A DNA stretch of 64,000 bases. It comes from Plectosphaerella cucumerina (lineage: Eukaryota; Ascomycota; Sordariomycetes; Glomerellales; Plectosphaerellaceae). The translations under genes and the position numbers were made by a program. Shown here piece after piece: positions 10,418 through 20,676 of this stretch. The DNA is taken from contig JAGPXD010000001.1 in the NCBI GenBank assembly GCA_020746995.1, forward strand, positions 4,650,001-4,714,000, in the 5' to 3' direction. Each line of letters starts with the position of its first letter. Within the stretch, counting starts at the first letter, position 1. The notes below the pieces were generated by a model that saw nothing but the letters and a program-made list of their open reading frames with translations, was not told the origin of the DNA and made no database searches.

Positions 10418-12072
10418 GTTGGTCGGAAGGATGTGTCTGTCTTATCGGGAACGGGAGCGCATGGCGGTGGTGGGAGGTCGACGCAGAGGGTGTTCTGCGT
10501 TGGTGATGGTGGAAGTGAGTTGCGCGGTGGTGGATGTTGATGGTAGTAGCTCGGTGAGGCGCTGGACCTCGGCGCATTCGGCAGTTCACCGACACCGGCC
10601 GCGGGGTGGGCACGTGCTGGGCTACCAAGAGCGCCTCCCCCACCCACGACTTCACTACAACATCGATATCTGGCTGTCGCGCCTGATTGATATTGAATAG
10701 GTTCTTTTTCTTCATGATAGAAGTTTTGGCTGCCCTATTCAAATATGGCTTATACCCGTGGTATTCGGCTCAATGCTTGGTAGGGTAGGCTGGATAGGCT
10801 ACCGTGATCAGTAGACGATGTTTCATGGATGGTCGAATTCTGTCGTTCAAGTTGGCGAGAGAGACAGGTGGGCGACGAAGCAGTGTTTGCTCAGTGGCAC
10901 TACTATACTTCAGGAAACGGCAATTCATGTCATTTCAAAGAGCCTTCCTGCCCAAGTAGAGAGTTAAAATGGCGGATCGTAGCAAATCGGCTGCCGCAGG
11001 CAAGAAAGTGCCCCCGTCAGCTGCAAATGCTCGCATAGTATGCGACCCTCCACAGGCGGGTGCTGGCTCTTAACCTCTGATTCTCATGTCTGCTAGCATG
11101 GCAGAGGTGTGCATCTCGCAACTTGAGCAGTTTGGATATTGAAAAACAGCAAAAAGACCCCCTCCAGGCATCCTGCTATGCAGGAAACCGGAGGGGTAGA
11201 AAACCGCCTACCTACTGTGGCTGAGGCGGGCAAATTTTACTCTGGCCAGAAGGGGAATCTCACCCCCTCGCTGTGCCAATAATACGCCAGTATTATTACC
11301 GCTAAACTGCGGTCGCGTTAGGACATCAACGGTCTGTAAAAGGTAAAATAAATCGGGGGGTTATAAAGGAAGGTACGCGTCACACGCGCTGTGTCACCTG
11401 AGAAAGGGCAGCAGGTTGGCGCAAGGCAGCACGCCATAGGTGTCGACTCTCTAAAAAGACGAGATCCCAACACAGCCTGAGAGGTTGTAAAGGGTGCCGA
11501 AAGCCAATTCTCTTGAAACCATCCAAGACGCCATCTCTGCGGTCGATTTTGACCGACCATTTCAGGCCACCCTCTGGCATTCTACCGTGCAGAAGCCAGA
11601 GAGCCTTCATGTGTAGAGGTATTTCAATATGTCACTCCGACACGACTTGTCTTTCGGATATATGCGGTTGTTCGGTGAAGGCTGCATTTTGGCTGCTGCT
11701 CGTGCTGTAGATGAAGTCCACTGGTGTTGTAGTCCACCGGGCTGCACGTGCCAAGCCGGCCGATCGACGGTCTACGCCAGCTGTCAAAGGCTGCCACCCC
11801 TTTCCCACGGGTGACGTCGCTTCTTCGATTTCTCCTGGGTCTCGTATCCAGTGCTGGCTTCATTTGCTCCTGAACCGACCATCAACGACCTCAGCCACCC
11901 CCTGGTCGAGCCTTGCACCGAACGCAACCCCCCACGATGCCTGCTGCATGACACGCGACGTCCAATTCTCGAGCCAGCTCTTCTCTCGATCGCACCCGCA
12001 TCCGCGCCCGGCCCGCCAGAGCCGTCCCTTCCTTTTGCACCTCGATGACTTCGCAACCCGCCGCCGCCAACA
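10418..12072. other. divergent intergenic region with hairpin cluster
   Basis: About 1.65 kb between the PEX10 start (-) and the ERD1-like start (+). It is more AT-rich than its surroundings between 10.7 and 11.7 kb and contains no credible coding frame. A cluster of perfect short inverted repeats lies at 11159-11313. The last 200 bases are C-rich leader sequence for the downstream gene. Confidence 0.5.
11159..11313. repeat. cluster of four perfect short inverted repeats
   Basis: In 155 bp: CCCTCC-type arms 11159-11165 with 11190-11196, enclosing TCCTGC-TAT-GCAGGA (11171-11185); GGGG/CCCC at 11252-11255 with 11263-11266; AATAATAC-GCCA-GTATTATT (11278-11297); and directly abutting it ACCGC-TAAACT-GCGGT (11298-11313). 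It resembles the structured ends of a non-autonomous mobile element, but no element could be delimited. Confidence 0.6.
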
Positions 12073-13389
12073 ATGGACGGTGATCCCAAGGTCGACTCGG
12101 AGCTCGATGGCTTCAGCCTGACCTTTCCCCTGCCGTATCGCGTGGCGTTCATCGTCATCCTCGGTATGCCGCCCTCTTTGTCTCCTCCAGGTCCCTCCAC
12201 GACCCCCGCTGACTTCTTCTCTCCAGGCGCCTGGGGCTTCGGCTTCAACCTCCAGTACCTCGCTAGGGCTGGCATCGACCTCCCCTCGCTGATACAGTAT
12301 CCGACGCGCACCTCTGCCACGCAGCCACCGCATCACTTGTCGACATACCGCCTTGCCACGGTGCTGTCGGTGCTCTTTGGCCTGTCCATCAGCACCTTCT
12401 GGCTCTTCACCCGGCGCACGCCAGGCCTGGTCATCGAGTATGACTGGCTGCCCATGACGCTGCTCTTCGCCGTGGCCGCCCTCTTCTTCGTGCCCGTACG
12501 CAGCTTCACCCACGAGGGCCGTCGCCGATTCCTGTCGTCGCTGCGCCGCGTCAGCATCGGTGGCATCGCAGAGGCCCGCAATGGAAAGTTCGGCGACGTT
12601 CTCCTCGCCGACGCCCTCACCAGCTACGCAAAGGTCATGGGCGACTTGTACGTCGCCACATGCATGTTCTTCCGAACAAATGGCGCCTCGACAGCCCGAC
12701 CCGACCGCGGCTGCGGCGGCACTGTCATCGTGCCGCTCATCATGGCTCTGCCGAGCGCCATACGCCTGCGCCAGTGCCTGACTGAGTACCTGCGCGTGCG
12801 CCGCGCCCCCTACAAGGAGTCTGCCGGCTGGGGTGGCCAGCACCTCGCAAACGCCGCAAAGTACTCGACTGCTTTCCCCGTCATCATCCTCGGTGCCCTT
12901 CTGCGCCGCCAGCCTGCCGACCAGCCGAGCCCCGCCCTCAACCGCGCCTGGCTGGCCGCCGTGCTGCTCAACTCGCTCTACTCCTTCTACTGGGACGTGA
13001 CCAAGGATTGGGACATGACGCTCTTCACCGCCGCCCGCGCCGGTCGCGATCACCCCTTCGGCCTGCGCCGCCGCCTCGTCTTCCGCGCCCCGGCCTTCTA
13101 CTACGCCGTCATCGCCATGGACCTTGTCCTGCGTTGTACATGGGCACTCAAGCTAAGCCCGCGCCTCGACCGCCTGTCCGACTTTGAGAGCTCCATCTTC
13201 CTGCTCGAGTTTCTGGAGGTCTTCCGCCGCTGGGTCTGGATCTTCTTCCGCGTTGAGACGGAGTACATCCGCGAGACGGCTGGCGGCCCCGGCGATGATG
13301 ACGTGCTCCTGGGCGACTACTCGCAGTACTCTTCCGACGGCGACGAGTACTCGGAGTTTTCCGAGCAGAGCAGCAACCATCTTCTGTAA
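12073..13389 (+). CDS. ERD1-like EXS-domain membrane protein
   Basis: Two exons, 12073-12163 and 12227-13389; the 63-bp intron keeps the frame open, so it is easily mistaken for coding. Spliced length is 417 residues. The junction restores a continuous first membrane segment (AFIVILGAWGFGFNLQYL). Several further hydrophobic helices follow. The EXS signature is clear near residue 285: LYSFYWDVTKDWDM, plus FRRWVWIFFRVETEY near residue 375. EXS proteins include yeast Erd1, a Golgi membrane protein needed for retention of luminal ER proteins and linked to Golgi phosphate recycling, and the XPR1 C-terminal domain. The tail is acidic and Ser/Tyr-rich. No SPX domain is present, so Erd1-type is the better fit. 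The start ATG opens on a typical N-terminus after a C-rich leader. Confidence 0.9.
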   Translation: MDGDPKVDSELDGFSLTFPLPYRVAFIVILGMPPSLSPPGPSTTPADFFSPGAWGFGFNLQYLARAGIDLPSLIQYPTRTSATQPPHHLSTYRLATVLSVLFGLSISTFWLFTRRTPGLVIEYDWLPMTLLFAVAALFFVPVRSFTHEGRRRFLSSLRRVSIGGIAEARNGKFGDVLLADALTSYAKVMGDLYVATCMFFRTNGASTARPDRGCGGTVIVPLIMALPSAIRLRQCLTEYLRVRRAPYKESAGWGGQHLANAAKYSTAFPVIILGALLRRQPADQPSPALNRAWLAAVLLNSLYSFYWDVTKDWDMTLFTAARAGRDHPFGLRRRLVFRAPAFYYAVIAMDLVLRCTWALKLSPRLDRLSDFESSIFLLEFLEVFRRWVWIFFRVETEYIRETAGGPGDDDVLLGDYSQYSSDGDEYSEFSEQSSNHLL

Positions 13390-13673
13390 TCTGGCATTGT
13401 ATTTTGCTGTATAATGAACGACTGTACTCGATATAGAGGCGTTTGGATAGACAGCCGGCAACTATGGCGGCAAACGGCAAATGACACATGATTTCACTCT
13501 GAAGCTTCTGACTAACTGGATACGTGTGCTTAGACAATGGGCTGACATTCGCTCTTTTGACTCTCGCTATGATATACGCCGGCTAATGAACAACAAGCAG
13601 AAACAACCAAACCTCAAGGATGCAGAACAAGGCTGATGCAAAAATGATGACAAACAACAACATCCCCAACTCA

Positions 13674-14804
13674 TCACTCCGCTTGGCCCTCAGGGATCAC
13701 ACGGATCTTCTCCCGCAGCGCCACCCGCCGCCTCTCATCCCGCGACATGACGACAGTCCTCAAGGTCTGGCCGAAGAAACCATGCCACTGGTGACCCGGG
13801 GGCGGTCGCGGCGTGTCGGGGCCACCAGCCCTGCGCGACCATGAAGGGATGATGCGCTGCTGCTCGACGACCCTATCCTCTTCATCGCTGTCGTCCTCAT
13901 ACCAGCCGCTGCCGCCACTGCCGCGGTTCGCGCGGTTGGAGGGCGTCGAAGGCGGCGCAGGTGGGAGCTGGGCCGAAGGGATATCGGCGTTGTTGATCCA
14001 GACTGACTGGCGGGCAGCACCGCGGCGGAAGACCCTGGCCACGGCCTGGGAGTAGGCACTGCCGGCGCTGGTGCGGTGGGAGCGGCTGCTGGAGGGGCGG
14101 GCGGTAGAATCTGGGTAGGGCGTGCGCTCGGGGTGAGCACCGGAGGTGTAGGCCGAGGGCTTCGCCCCTGTGTCGACCTTCACAGGGGGCTTCTTGCGGC
14201 CGGTTTGGAGGGCTTTGCGGGCAAAGCTCAGGTTCTCGCGGGAGAAGAAGGCGGTACGCTTGGGCTTCTCGGCCTCCTGGGCAGGCACGGAGGAAGGTCC
14301 GGCAGGGGCGTTGGCCCGCTGACGGTCGAGGATGGTGTCGAAGTGGCGAGGGGCCGGAGGCTGCTGGGAGAAAGGGTCGCGGTTGGGGAAGAAGGCGGCG
14401 AGAGACTGGTCGATAGAGCCACGGGGCGGGCGAGGAGGCGGTCCCATGGAGGTCACCCTCGTCGCATTAGGGGCAGGGCCGGGGCAGAGGGTCGTCTGAG
14501 AGGCGGCGCCGAGCGTCGGGCTGTCCTGGCTGTAGTCGCTCTCGTCGTCGTCGACGTACGGCCCCCACATGGGATGAATCGTCCTGCCGTCCGGCCCAAG
14601 CTTGGGGATGGTCCCCTCGACGTGGCGTTTGGCGTGAATCCAGCGACCGTTGACGAACTGCGCCGTGGGCTGGGGCGTCGGGGGCAGAGGCTTGGAGTCG
14701 AAGGCCGAGGAGGACTTGGGGCTGGGCTGGGTGCGCGGTCTGGGGGGGCTGTCGAGGTCCATGGCTGCTGGGATGATGATGTTCTGTGAGGAGAAGCGGA
14801 CCAT
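13674..14804 (-). CDS. hypothetical disordered protein
   Basis: A single open frame of 376 residues with a composition like neighbouring genes. A second in-frame ATG at residue 15 (MDLDSPPRPRTQ) is an equally good or better start. The protein is Pro/Ser/Arg-rich and probably disordered. It has a short conserved-looking patch near residues 45-80 (FVNGRWIHAKRHVEGTIPKL, then PMWGPYVDDDESD), a phospho-site-rich middle, and a more ordered C-terminus with GHQWHGFFGQTLRTVVM and ERRRVALREKIRVIPEG. I recognise no domain and assign no function. It converges with the ERD1-like gene (284 bp apart) and diverges from the Nudix gene. Confidence 0.72.
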   Translation of the reverse strand: MVRFSSQNIIIPAAMDLDSPPRPRTQPSPKSSSAFDSKPLPPTPQPTAQFVNGRWIHAKRHVEGTIPKLGPDGRTIHPMWGPYVDDDESDYSQDSPTLGAASQTTLCPGPAPNATRVTSMGPPPRPPRGSIDQSLAAFFPNRDPFSQQPPAPRHFDTILDRQRANAPAGPSSVPAQEAEKPKRTAFFSRENLSFARKALQTGRKKPPVKVDTGAKPSAYTSGAHPERTPYPDSTARPSSSRSHRTSAGSAYSQAVARVFRRGAARQSVWINNADIPSAQLPPAPPSTPSNRANRGSGGSGWYEDDSDEEDRVVEQQRIIPSWSRRAGGPDTPRPPPGHQWHGFFGQTLRTVVMSRDERRRVALREKIRVIPEGQAE

Positions 14805-15908
14805 CGTCCTTGTGTCTGTGAGATATCTGATTCGAGTCTGAAGTGGATGATATGCTTAGAGAAGTGTGATATCTGCTGTTGTGATGGATGAGATACTCAG
14901 AAAGCTATAGTTGCGGTTGTCATATGTCTTCTACACCCACGATCGATCACCGACGAGGGAGGAGCATATTATGTGTTCCTTCATGCCCCTCCCCTCCCCC
15001 TCCCCCTACCCCTCCCCTCGGCCAGCGCATCTACAAAGGTAGCAGGACACACAAAGATGGGCACAAGGGTCACTGTGCTGGCTGCGCTCGCTAGTGGGGG
15101 ACGCCCTGACTCTTTGATTCTTGTCCTGTCCTGGCTGTGCGACGGTGACGCCGATTATTCCCTCCCTGTCGAATGCATGCGGGCGAGAGAGAGAGAAGGT
15201 GCTTCTTCTAAACACGTCTGGGGGCACAAAGGGTGTCTGTTCTGGGGGTGTGGGTGGTTGGTCGGACAAAGAGATGGGGGGCGCAACCACACGTGGCATA
15301 GGTGTGTGTCGCACAGAGACCTTGTTGTGGGACAGAAGGGGCTTCTCTTGAGAGGCTGGGCAAACAAGTGGCTGTACAAGCAGGAAATCGGGGAGGCTCC
15401 GGGAGGGCCGGGACGGTAGGGAGAAGCATATGCCGGGAGGCTCTGACAGGACCGAGACATGGATGCCGGGTCCGTTGCCGATGCCAGCCCCTACCTCATG
15501 TTACCTGTCACTGGATGGAAACCCCTCTATCAGCCGTCTGAAGGTGATGAGATGCATGTATTCGCCAGGCAACCGTCACATGATGAAGCTTGGTGCCTGG
15601 TGGTGCCTGTTGCTCAATGCATGTCAGCGGGGTGCTGCGGAGGCCGCGGGCAACCCATAACCGGCGCATCCTATCATCCAGCAAGCCCTGTATTGGGAGA
15701 AATACTCCATCAACTGGGGTAATCCGGGGTTAAATACCCTCGGCGCCCCGGCCCGGACCCAGATGCCCGGCCCTCCGTCTCCGGCCGCTGCTTACACATC
15801 CCCCGCGCCTAGCCGATCATTCTCCAACTTCACATGGACTAACCTCCCCTGACATACCGACTCATCTCAACAACACCCTCGTCCATCACAACCTCCCACG
15901 CCCTCGCA
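14805..15908. other. divergent intergenic region
   Basis: About 1.1 kb between the disordered-protein start (-) and the Nudix start (+). It includes a pyrimidine-only run near 14985-15020. Open frames here are low-complexity shadows. No RNA gene or repeat family recognised. Confidence 0.5.
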
Positions 15909-17291
15909 ATGCCCCCGGCGCCGTCGAGCATCCCCTCCCGACTCGGCACCCAAGAGCCCTCCTCCGCGAACACCCCGGATACCCTTGCCGACGATCCACC
16001 CCCGTACGTAGAGCCGCTCTCGGCCCGCGACGTAGAGGACCTCGTCACCTACGTCCGAGAAGCCTCGGCAGAGCCTCCGGCGGCCGACGAGGACGAAGAA
16101 GAGGAAGCTTCTTACTGGGACGCCGCCGCCATGGCCCCCTTCAGCGCTCGGTCCCTCGTATGTTCTCATGGCTCAAATCTGGAACTCAATTCACCAGCTG
16201 ACCGCCACCAGGCCGCCATCGCTCGCCTCAGGGCCTACCGCCCGCCGCCTCTCCCCGTCTGGGACCGCCTACCGGCGAGTCGCCGTGCTGCTGTGCTGCT
16301 GCTTCTCTACGCCGACCGTCGGGGTGAGCTCCGCGTCGTCGTCACTATGCGCGCCGCCAGCCTGCGCAACTACTCGGGCCACGCCGCCTTCCCCGGCGGC
16401 AAGGCCGACGACGTCCACGAGACGGCCTGTGAGTGCCCCATAACCCATACCTTGCACTAGAGGCCAACACCATCAGTCCAAATCGCCCGCCGCGAGGCAT
16501 GGGAGGAGATCGGCCTTCCCGCCGTAGACGCCGCCATCCCCCAGCCCTTCCGCATTGAGCCTCTGTGCGAGCTCCCCTGCAACATTGCCGCCACGGAGAT
16601 TGTCGTGCGCCCCTGTGTTGCCCTTTTGCACGCCGATGGCCGCCGCTCCCCCTCCGCAGACAAGAAGGAGGACGCGTGCCCGACCGTCGAGGAGTCGCTT
16701 ATCCCCCGCCTCGACGCCAAGGAGGTCGCCGCTGTCTTCTCCGCTCCCTTCCACAACTTCCTGTGCGCCCAGGACGAGAGTCGCGGCCGCACAGCCGACG
16801 CGCCTCTTCCGCCGGGTCACTGGTATGACGGCCGCTGGATACACTTCCGTGATGTCCACCGCTGGCGCGTGCACAACTTTTACGTCCCTGTCGACCGGCA
16901 GCAAGTCCAGCGGCCCAGGCCCGAGACGCCTCCGCCGGCTGCTGCTGACGAAGTGCCCGAGGGCGCGCCGCCTCCAGCCGCTGCCACCGAGGCCGGAGCA
17001 GTCGCACCGGAAGGGAATCCCAAGGCCAACGCCCCCGAGGCACCTGCCGAAGACCCGGAAAAGGCTGGCCGCTTCAAGGTCTGGGGCATGACGGCGCACA
17101 TCCTTGTGGATGCCGCACGCATTGCGTACGATGAGGTGCCGGAGATTGAGCACAACCCGCACTACGGTGACGAGGAGATCATTGTCGAGATGGACAACGA
17201 GGGCCGCTTCTTCGACAAGAAGAGAAAGGCAGAGGGCGAGGCGGCCGAGGAGGGGCACGAGGCGAAGAAGACCGAGGCGGCCAAGATGTGA
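15909..17291 (+). CDS. PCD1-like Nudix hydrolase (coenzyme A diphosphatase)
   Basis: Three exons, 15909-16157, 16212-16428 and 16477-17291; 426 residues. Splicing assembles the Nudix box across intron 2: FPGGKADDVHE then TAFQIARREAWEEIGL, matching GX6EX7REX2EEXGX with the same spacing as yeast Pcd1. The core is preceded by RRAAVLLLLYADRRGELRVV and MRAASLRNYSGHAAFPGG, typical of CoA/NUDT7-NUDT8-type enzymes that cleave CoA and its oxidised forms to 3',5'-ADP and phosphopantetheine, usually in peroxisomes or mitochondria. Insertions rich in Pro/Ala/Glu (about residues 300-345) and a Lys/Glu-rich tail lengthen it beyond bacterial relatives. The C-terminus KKTEAAKM is not a clear PTS1, so peroxisomal location is not shown by sequence. 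It converges with the copper transporter gene (188 bp apart). Confidence 0.9.
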
Positions 17292-17479
17292 GGCAGGGGC
17301 TGCTGCACACAGGGGACGAAGATGCGTATGATTTCTTAGATGATGAAAGCTAGCGATTTCAAACAATGATATATGCGCCCGAACCTCAAGTTGCTTCTTA
17401 GCAAAGGCGACTGGCCCAAGGGCAGAGTCAAGAAGCCCATCCTCTGCCCGCGGTGAGGCCAGCCACTTGCCCTTGCTGT

Positions 17480-18263
17480 TTAATGGCACGCGTTGTCCTT
17501 GGTCGAGGACGTCGAGTTGCCAAACAGCACGTATCCGACAAAGGCGCCGAAAGCAACGGCAACCATGACCCATCCGTTGTAGGTCATGAAGATGAGCCTG
17601 CGCGTGTCAGCCTCCCCCTTCCCCTTTCGTCTAGTAGGGAGGCAACTCACATGATCATAAAGGCGTAAAAGTTCTGCAGCGCGTACAGGACGGCCTTGAA
17701 GATGTGGGCGCTCCTGCTGGCCTCGACCTGCTGTGATCCTGTCCAGAGGAAGGGCGTCGTCTCAGTAGCTGTCTCACCATCGGTCTCGCCGGCTTTTCCG
17801 CGGGGGAGAAAGAGGACAAGTCTTAGCATCAATCCGCCAATCCCATGGGAATGCTTGGAAGGGGGACGAGCGGTGACTTTGGGAGGGGGAAGATATCACG
17901 AGGGCGGGAGGGAAAAGCTTACTCGGCAGGGCGTTGACGCGCTTGTCGACCGACTGTTCGTAACGGCGACTGGCGGCGCGAAGGGCCTCGTAGCCTGCGG
18001 TCAGGGCGATGACGAGGAGTAGCGAGACGACCAGCGAGGCCGTCGAGTCGATGCGCCATTGGCGGAAGACAATGCAGAGGTTGTTGGTGTCCCAGGTGAA
18101 CAGCATCTGGTGTCTGTCAGCTCTCGGGCCCGAGGAGGGAGAGGTGTCGGCTAGGGAGGCGTACGTTCATGCTGCACTGGGGACCGCCGCCCATGTCGCC
18201 GTGGCCTCCGTGGCCCATATCGCCGTGACCCATGTCGCCGTGATCCATGTGGGAGTGGTCCAT
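17480..18263 (-). CDS. CTR-family high-affinity copper transporter
   Basis: Four exons on the minus strand: 18263-18165, 18106-17923, 17792-17651 and 17597-17480; 180 residues. Exon 1 encodes a Met/His-rich extracellular N-terminus (MDHSHMDHGDMGHGDMGHGG) that collects Cu(I). Then come FTWDTNNLC, TM1 in exon 2 (ASLVVSLLLVIALTAGYEAL), TM2 in exon 3-4 with the selectivity MxxxM (MLIFM) and TM3 with GxxxG (GAFVG). The C-terminus ends in KDNACH, a possible cytosolic Cys/His metal site. The acceptor of intron 2 reads AAAAG after a good branch site (TGCTAAG) and a pyrimidine run; it is the choice that keeps the frame and gives a length divisible by three, but it is the least certain junction. The protein would act as a plasma-membrane or vacuolar trimer. 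Confidence 0.92.
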
Positions 18264-19073
18264 CTTGTATGCAGGAGGGTTGGTCGGGTCGGTGTCGCGA
18301 GGTCGATGGGAATCAGAATCGAGTGAGGGTCGAGGGAGGGGGTGTATGTCACTGTGTCGGGGACAGTACTTGGCGGTTGTCGAAGGCGAGGAAGTTCGAC
18401 AGAGAGGACGGGTGTGTCGGTGGTGATGTGTCGGTAGGAAACCTTCTCAAACGTGCGCGACGAGGTGCAGTGGTCGAGGCGGTGTCATGTGTCGTGCGGA
18501 GGCGGCCAGCTTTAGCAAGTCCCGAGGTCGTTGTCTGGGGGAGCTGAACCCGCGCGGTCGAGGCAACGGCGACAGGACACCCTGCTGCGCCAGTGGTGCG
18601 ACTCGGGTGCGGAGCTGGGAGCTTCCCCTTTGAGCAGTTGGTGGACCCCTGGTGATGCCACCCCTGCCGATTAGATAAGCCCCTGCCGCATTCCCGTTCA
18701 GACACTCTTCAGCGGCCGAAGCCCTGTGACGAGATCAGCGCGGGGCATCCCGGTCGCTGGAGGGGTTGATGCAGCGGGGCCACGGCGCAAACACTCAAGT
18801 GAAGCCGCCTCCGTCGGTTCAACTGAGTTGCTGGAACCACACCACATCACACTGAAAGAGTCATCAGTTGCCTTAGACTTCTAGCGCCAATGACACGTCG
18901 GGACACCCGGCAACGCTTCACTCATAATCTGTGAGAGATTTCTCATCCGATTCTTGTCACTCATACCTGATCGCTTCACCATCCTCCATCTTGGCGTAAC
19001 TCTGAGCACCTTAACCATACGCATCTCCAGCGCCCAAGACCCCTCACGTGCTCGTTTCGTCATCTCTGCCACG
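18264..19073. other. divergent promoter region (copper transporter / BNA1)
   Basis: About 0.8 kb. I looked for the copper-responsive TTTGCTC/GAGCAAA motif and did not find an exact copy. No gene or repeat recognised. Confidence 0.4.
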
Positions 19074-19726
19074 ATGCTGGCACCACCAGTCAACCTCCCC
19101 AAGTGGTCAGTCTCCAGTTGCCACCCACTCATTCACACAGGGCACAAGCTCACCACCCCAGGCTTGAGGAGAACTCGCACCTCCTGCAGCCGCCCATCAA
19201 CAACTACTGCGTCTACAATGAGGACTTCACCGTCATGGCAAGTCTCCGAACCCTCAACCCTAAGCCTTTCCGACTAACTGAGCTACAGATCGTCGGCGGC
19301 CCCAACGCTCGCACAGACTACCACATCAACACTACCCCCGAGTGGTTCTTCCAGCACAAGGGCGCCATGCTGCTCAAGGTCGTCGACGACGGCGTCTTCC
19401 GCGACATCGTCATCCGCGAGGGCGACATGTTCCTCCTCCCCGGCAACACCCCTCATAACCCCGTGCGCTTCGCCAACACCGTCGGCGTCGTTCTTGAGCA
19501 GAGGCGTCCGCCCGGCAGCGTCGATCGCATGCGCTGGTACTGCGCCTCCTGCGGCGATGTCGTCGTCCACGAGGCCGCCTTCCACTGTACGGACCTCGGC
19601 ACCCAGATCAAGGCCGCCGTCAACGAGTTCAAGGAGAGCGAGGACAAGCGTCGCTGTCCCAAGTGCGGTGTCCTGGCCGAGGCTGCACCCCCGCCGGGCA
19701 GCATCAAGGACCCCAATCTGGAGTAG
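19074..19726 (+). CDS. bna1: 3-hydroxyanthranilate 3,4-dioxygenase
   Basis: Three exons, 19074-19105, 19162-19237 and 19289-19726; 181 residues. The product ring-opens 3-hydroxyanthranilate to the quinolinate precursor in the kynurenine route to NAD, in the cytosol. Spliced sequence shows PPINNYCVYNEDFTVM joined to IVGGPNARTDYHIN, iron ligands His48, Glu54 and His92 (DYHIN, PEWF, TPHNP), substrate Arg44, and a C-terminal rubredoxin-like zinc site (WYCASC and RCPKC). Intron 2 (19238-19288) starts with GC rather than GT (GCAAGT) and ends CTACAG after CTAAC; because it is 51 bp without a stop, an unspliced reading stays open, but it would insert 17 residues into a strictly conserved stretch. The gene converges on the FAHD1-like gene with 103 bp between stops. 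Confidence 0.95.
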
Positions 19727-19829
19727 GCATGTGCGTGGAGGGACATGGATGTTGGGTTCCAAGTCGTTGACATTTTTGTATATACCCAAAATCTACCGAA
19801 CCAGACACCATCGTACACCTCCCGACAGC

Positions 19830-20676
19830 TTACGTCTCCTTAAACACGTACGAGCTCGGGTTCTCCTCAACAGCCACCTCGATCCGGCCGGCCTCCAGCT
19901 CCTTGCCATTGACGCGGATGCCGGCGGTGATGACATCGCCAGGCACGGCGGGGCCGACGCCCGCGGGGGTGCCGGTCAGGATGATGTCGCCCTTCTCGAG
20001 GGTCATGACCTTGGAGATGTCGGCCAGCAGGCGCGGGATCTGGTAGAGCATGAGGTTGGTAGAGGCGTCCTGCTTGGTCTCGCCGTTGACCTTGAGGAAG
20101 ACTTCGACGTTGTGAGGGTCGGGGATGGCCGACTTGGGGATGAGACCGCTGACGGGGAGGAAGGTGTCGAAGCCCTTGGCGATGCTCCAGGGGAGGCCCT
20201 TCTTCTTGGCCTCGTTCTGCACGTTGCGCGCCGTCATGTCGATGGACATGGCGTAGGCTGGGGAGAGTCAGCGGACCAAATCGGAGTAAAACGGGGCGGA
20301 GGAAACGCACAGTCAATAGAGGCCAGGGCGCCCTCGAGGTCCTCCGGGTCCGAGTCGCGGACCTGCTTGCCGATGACGGCGGCGAGTTCAATCTCGTAGT
20401 GCATGTCAACGCCCTTGGGACGCAGCACGGGCCCATCACCAGGGAGGAGGATGGACGAGGCCGGCTTGAGGAAGAAGAAGGGCTGCTTGGGCTTGGCGCT
20501 GTTGAGCTCCTTGATGTGGTCGCTGCGCCGATGTCAGCCGAGATGCCACTCAAGACGCAACTCAGGAGGCGGGCGTCAAGCCAAACTCACGCGTAGTTGC
20601 GGCCGACGCAGACAATCTTGCCAGCCTGCTTCAGCGAAGCGGCCGTAGCCATTGACCTCTTGAACAGCAGAGACAT
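19830..20676 (-). CDS. FAHD1-like fumarylacetoacetate hydrolase-domain protein (acylpyruvase / oxaloacetate decarboxylase)
   Basis: Three exons on the minus strand: 20676-20591, 20522-20311 and 20257-19830; 241 residues. It opens with a short basic N-terminus (MSLLFKRSMATAASLKQ) that could be a mitochondrial presequence, then GKIVCVGRNYA, FLKPASSILLPGDGPV, HYEIELAAVIGK with the acidic metal ligands, MTARNVQNEAKKKGLPW, and the closing DIILTGTPAGVGP. These blocks define the FAH superfamily, FAHD1 branch: Mg-dependent enzymes that hydrolyse acylpyruvates and decarboxylate oxaloacetate, rather than true fumarylacetoacetase of tyrosine breakdown. Length matches FAHD1. A second ATG at residue 9 is possible. 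The gene is tail-to-tail with BNA1; a functional link is not shown. Confidence 0.94.

Noticed and set aside
12164..12226. 21 extra residues in the ERD1-like protein
   Set aside because: The segment has GT...AG ends and interrupts a membrane helix; it is a 63-bp intron that happens to stay open.
19074..20676. BNA1 and the FAHD1-like gene as a catabolic gene pair
   Set aside because: They act in different pathways as far as known and are merely tail-to-tail neighbours; no further pathway genes are adjacent.
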